Source: Aplectana chamaeleonis (taxonomy: Eukaryota; Nematoda; Chromadorea; Rhabditida; Cosmocercidae). Taken from it: a DNA stretch of 64,000 nt. Location of the stretch: assembly GCA_029168955.1 (NCBI GenBank), contig JAPDOI010000116.1:985501-1049500 (forward strand). The letters are read 5' to 3'. Both the position numbers and the translations under genes were made by a program. Below are positions 55,701 through 61,700 of this stretch, piece by piece. The notes under the pieces are model-generated. The model saw nothing but the letters and a program-made list of their open reading frames with translations, searched no databases and was not told the DNA's origin. Numbering within the stretch: position 1 is the first letter of the stretch; each line of letters opens with the position of its first letter.

Positions 55701-58700
55701 GTTTACAACGGGTAATCTCTTGAAGGTTTCGGAGTTTTCTAGCACATTACAAAAATGTCCCTCCACGTAGCTCTCATTAGGAAATGCAAGAAAACCGTTG
55801 GCTACACCCTAAAGGGGACCTATCGAGCTCCGCCCGTGAATCAGTGGAATTATTTTCACGCCTTAAAGGCACAGGACACCCAAAAAATTAATTTTCAAAT
55901 TTCACCCTTATCTTGGAGAGGGTCACACTCTGATCACAATGGTATCTCTGGAATCGTCCATGACCCCCTTTGAACAAAGTTATGGCTCTTCAAAGATGCC
56001 TAGATTTTGAGGGTGAAAAAATTGTTGGACGAGTTGTCTCTGACCTGTATTTCTCTTCATTCGCGATCGTTGCGTGAGGGAAAGCCAGGATAAGGAGACA
56101 GTCCGGTAAAGCACGGAAGAACGATGACTTGTTGGAATTCATCCATCCATCGAGCCGCTATCGAGTTCGGAAATCTGGTAGGGGGTCGGGCCTGTGGTGG
56201 TCGCTTATATCTCGCTTATTTGGGGGAATTGAGATCTGGCATTTGGCACGTGTTATACAGGAGGGGTCTTCTACACAGTTACATGAAAATCTCAAAATTC
56301 ATATCTGAGGGTGTACTGTGCCTTTAATCATACTGTTTCCGCTGCGGCAGATTTCGCTCCCTACTCGGAGAGAATTTGCCGCGTCAGTGCCGGGGAAGTA
56401 CCGCGACCCCTGACTATGCCGCGATAGTTCCGAGATAGTACCGCAGCGGCTCCGTGATCAGACGATTATGTTGCCGTGTTTGGGCCTCGACGTCGCCGCG
56501 ATACTACCTCAGCGGCCCCGCGTTAGAGCTGCGCCGGCTCCGCGAGGATGCAGCAGCGAACCCACGTGGAGTGCGATGTACTGTCGTGTGTGGTGAAACA
56601 AAATTGTCGCCGGTTCAATTACCCAAGTTTGAGGTTCATTCCGTGGTTCCTTGGGCTCAAAAACGGCGGTAAACTCTGTCCTTATCAGACAGAGGACGTA
56701 ACAACCGCACGCGCGTATTTTTGTTCTTAGCCCCCCTTCCTCTAGTTGTATTAAATATCTTAATTAACATCGTATGAAATACTCTGTGGAGCCGCGGCGG
56801 CACTATCGCGTTGCCGCTACGGCTCCGTGGTAGCGCCGCCGCGGCTCCGCGTTAGTGCCGCTTCGGTGCCTGTTGGCTCCGAAGCGGCACTATCGCGGAG
56901 CCGCAGCGGCAATTTCTCTCAGAGTATACAGAGCAGTTGAGTGAAACTTGACAACTAACAATTGAGAATGCCGGCAAAATACCCAGATTGGCAAAGGATC
57001 TCCGGATGAATTTGGCCCCGAAACAATGGAAAGCGGTAAACGCTGCGATGGCGGCGAAAATGTTTATGATCGTTATTGCTGCCATGTCGGTGTTTGCCGC
57101 ACTGTATCGGTACCAGCTTCGGCCAGGAAGCCTATGCTGATCTAGGAATTTCGCAGGCATTCTCATACCCAAAGACGTTAGTTGTCAACTCCCACCTAAT
57201 TTTGGTTTTATTGAAGTTGGAGATGCGGCGTTTGCCTCGGCGGCGAAAGTATAAAAAGGGCGTTAGGGATTGAGCAGAGTTGCATCGCTGCTCGGCGCGA
57301 CCCTTTGATGGGCTGCCGGTTTGATCAACAAGATTCAACTCTGCGCGGACCCCAAGAGATCAAAATTTTTGAAGATCGAAATCATGATCTACTTGGGCGA
57401 GGCTTCTCTCGGAGTTTTCGTTCGAACAAAAATGTATAATATTGGCCGGGCTCATACATGAGAAAGGATTTGGGTCCTTGGATGTTCATTCAAATATGTA
57501 TGGACGCCATTAGATACAATCAGGTCCGTGGCTTGCTTCTTCAAGAGAAAACATTTAAATCTCACCCGCGGCTGACGCGGGCGGTTTAAATCTCACCGGC
57601 GGCTGGCGGTATGGTATGCTGATCAGCTGAGCTCTTCTCTCAGGCTGAATGGATTAGCGGGCCGGCGCATGCGACCGCCGCGCAGGCCGCTGGTGAGATT
57701 TGAATGTTTTTCTTGAGGAAGCGAGCCATGGACAGAATCATATGTACTCTATCTCGGAGTGAAATTTTATTTTCTTTATTTGGCGTGAGCTACGCGGTAC
57801 GCAACGCACGCGATGAACCCTAGGGAATTTCGCTTCGGAGTAGAGTATGTGGATATGCTAGGGTCAAGCTTTTTTAGTAGGCCTCTCGGAATTTTCGTTT
57901 TTCCTTTTCTGATTTTTTCAGCTCTTAGATTTATGAGATTTGATCTATCTACATCAGCTTGCCAGGTTTTGGAGAAGGATGTTGTTGTGGAATAATTGAT
58001 TTTGTTAATTACTTCATTATTCCAAAATTTTGGAAAGTGTTTTCTCCCGAAATGTTTTTTTCTGTGAGTGATCGCATTTGCTTGACCCTGGTTGAACCAA
58101 CTGTGGTTGTTCAGGGATTCCTGCATGCCTAATATACATATCTTACGTTTTCACCGTAAGGTATGGCTATGAATTTCGATTCCTAATCCCTACTGTGGCC
58201 CTCTTTCGGTTTCGTTCTGGTCTCGAACTTTTGGGTTCTATTATTCAGTTTTTAGTGAAATGCCTAAAGTTTGTTCAGATAACGTCAAAGAACTCCTTCT
58301 TCAAAACTCGGCCGCACCACAAAACTCACCAGTGAGTAGCGAAGCTATGGTGTTTTAAATACAGGATTTTTGTAGATATACATGAAATACATTTTCTTCG
58401 AATTGCGCTTTCTGCAACTGCCACCTTTCGCTCGCGTTAAAGCTGGCTTTTCACAATTAAAAAGTGACTTATTTGTCCAGCGTACTGCACTCACACACTC
58501 CTAGTTTTCCACCAGACCGCTCTCGCCCGAGTTTGTCTCGGGGCAAAAGCAAGGCGTTTCGTGTGGAATGGGGGTTGTTTCGCGCGAAACCAGACTCCTA
58601 AGCGATTGTGAAGGAGCGATGTATCGGGATAAACGGCTGGCGTTTCGGGACAACATGTCCAGTTCTCAAACGACAACGGTCTGGCGAAACACAAGCACGA

Positions 58701-61700
58701 GTGTGCGAGCAGTAAATATTAGTAATCCTGATCATTCAAGAAACCCGGAGATGCTCCTGGTCTGCCTACAAGAGGCGGATTTTCTTGCTATGCGTTGCGT
58801 AGCGAGCGTTTTAGCTGGCTATGCAACTCGTCCAAGCTGGAATTTACGTCAATAACAGTCTTATAAAGCTGTTACTTTCAGGTAGGCTATGAGTTGTGCG
58901 CGCAAATGCTGTCCCAACAGCCGGGTGCGCAATTATGTCGAGCTGGTACGCCCTGTGATCTCGTGATCTCGTTAAGGTAATTTTTTTTTGTTAGACGCCC
59001 ATTTTTCATTTTTTCGCGACATTTGAAGCATTCTTCTTCAACTTTTTTCTTTTCTTTCTGTCTAATCTGTGAGGTTGAGCGACCCATTTTCTCATCTTCC
59101 AGTAGAAGTATGAACCTTCAATTCACGACCTCAGTGGTTTCGAAATTCTCAGCAATCGATGAGCCTCTTTACAGTCATATCCGAGGGGACAGGGGCTCTT
59201 TACACACCGAGGGAGGAGTTGTCCGTCCCGCCTTTTGCGGCTCTAATTCCACTCGGGACCACTTTGCTCGCGTGGAGTGGCGTGACGTTTCAAACTGCAA
59301 AAATGGGAGAACTCCTTCCTTGGTGTGTACTGTGCTTATCTGGGCCAAATTCCGGTCCGCAATCGCGTCTCTACACGCTTTGTGGCCGCACGCTCCCGAG
59401 TCAGAAGAGCTTCCAGCGCCGCAGCAGTCGATCTGCTGGCTCTAGATGGGTTTTGGAAACTGGAAACTAAGAAAAATTGGAGAAAATTGTATAAAAAAGC
59501 CACATCGAGTCGGCTTTGGCGCTGGAAGACCGACTGAGTTGAGCGCGTGCGGCCGCAAAGCGTGTCGAGATGCAATTGCAGACCGGAATTTGGCCCAGAG
59601 AAGCACAGTAGACAGCCCACTTCCATATCCGAGGACAATCGCCTGTTTGCGGACAGCGCGGGCGGTCGCGCTGCGGTACCTATCGTCTAAAGTTTTAGGA
59701 GAGACGAGGCTAGTCAGGCGAGCGCTCCCCCTCCCTTCTACTGAGGAAAATTTTGGGTTTGCGTCGCAATGCGACCGCGCGCGTCGTTACCGCGTCTATG
59801 TAGACAATGGGGCGTATCAACATTGGACAAGTTGCATACTGACCGCGAGATGGACGACGTTTGGAAAGAAATGCAGCGCGGTCGACACGCAATTCAGCGC
59901 TGTCGGTACGCCTTGTCGCGCGGTTGGTACGCATTGCTACGCGATCGGCTCGCACTTACGTACCAACATCTAAGCAAAACCATGTTTCAATCTGAACGCG
60001 CGCATGGATGAATGCGCACTGTCAGCGCGCGTGCATGAAACTTTGTGAGTGGTTTATACGCGTGTCGACCGGCTGCACTGATTCGTGTCCCCGGCGAGTA
60101 GGCAAATGTGCGCTTTCACATTTTTTTGCGGCGTTTGGTACGCTAGTGGCACGCGGTTGGCACGAAACGGGATTTTTTGCTCGCGGGTGTTACGCCTCAT
60201 TGCCTGAGTAGGTGATTACACTTGGTTGTATTAAACACGGCTATGTATTAAAAATCTTTTTTTTTTGAGATTTTGTTTGTGAAGTAAAAAAAAAGGAACA
60301 CGTTGCCTTAGGCAACACATGTGATTTCTGTTTACAGTCGCAATGAAGCAAACATTTTTGATTAAAAATATCTAGAAAATGTATTCCTTTTCCAAATTTT
60401 AATAGTGAATCTTCTCATTTCAATAATTGGCAAAATTTTCAGGTCTATGGTGCCATGCGTAGAAATTCTCTATATTGTGCTTGATGCAGATGAGAAGCTG
60501 TGGAAAGTCACAGAAAGAGCAAAAGGTGGGTTAGTTCCCATTTCGAAACCTTGAATTGTGAGAAGTAAAAAGCGAAGCCCACGAACGACTCATAGATTGT
60601 CTTGCCTCTTATGTGCCTTGTGGCGCATGATTTCCATGAACCGTGGTGGGAAGCCGTAGATTGCGTCTTGGCTGATGGCGGGGCCACAGAACGTCATTCA
60701 ATGGTGCTCGAAGGAGGCCGTACCTCATTCGGAAAAGGAGGGTCTTGCTACTAATAGCCCTCAAGATGTGGTTCACCTTTCTGACAGGTGTGGAGGGGAA
60801 AGCATCACATTTTCAATTTTTCCGAGGGAGATGGGGCCGCGCTTTTGACCAATATGAATTTGGGGGAGGCCGAAACCTCCGATTTTCCCTTAAAGGCACA
60901 GTCCAACCTCAGAATCGTTTTTCAGGTAAAAACTTATCTTGAAGAGAATGTTGGACTGATCACAATGATGTCTCCAGTATTGCTCAGAACCCACTATGAA
61001 CGGAGTTATGGCCCTTCAAAGATTGTGAATTCGGACTATGAGAATTTCGTGGACGAGTTGTCACGGGCCTATTTTTCCTCGTTATTCGTTGTCATCGCGC
61101 CGGAGCAAACCACATCATGAAGTTAGGCTGATTACAAATGGAAGAACATAGATTTTGATTAGATTCCACTTCGTTTCTCGTTCCTATTGAGACTGGAGAC
61201 TTTGAAAGGGCTGGAGCGAATGGGCTCTAATTTCGGGGGCGGAGAGAGTGGGTGCTCGATTTTTCTCGCTTCTTCTGGAGTTGAGATTCAGGGTTTGGCA
61301 GAGTTGCTACACAGGGCGTCTGGACCATAATATCAAATTTTACCCACGAGCTCGGACTGTATCTTTAAAGGACACAGTCCAAGCTCGTGGGTAAAATTTG
61401 ATATTATGGTCCGGCCGGTTTGTGTAGCACCCCTGCCAAACGCGGAATCTCACCTCTTCCGAATAAGCGAGAAAAATCGAGTACCTCTTCTCTCCGCCCC
61501 CCCCCCCCAATCAGCAGCCATTTGCTCTGCCCACCTCAGCGGTTTCGATCTCAATAAGGAGGAGACGTGCCATGGATTTTGATCAAATCTACGTTCTTCC
61601 ATTTGTTATCGGTCCAGCATTGTATTGAAGTCCACTTCAAAGCGACAGCTGCGAATGACGAGGAAAAACAAGCCCGAGACAACTCGTCCACGAAACTCTC

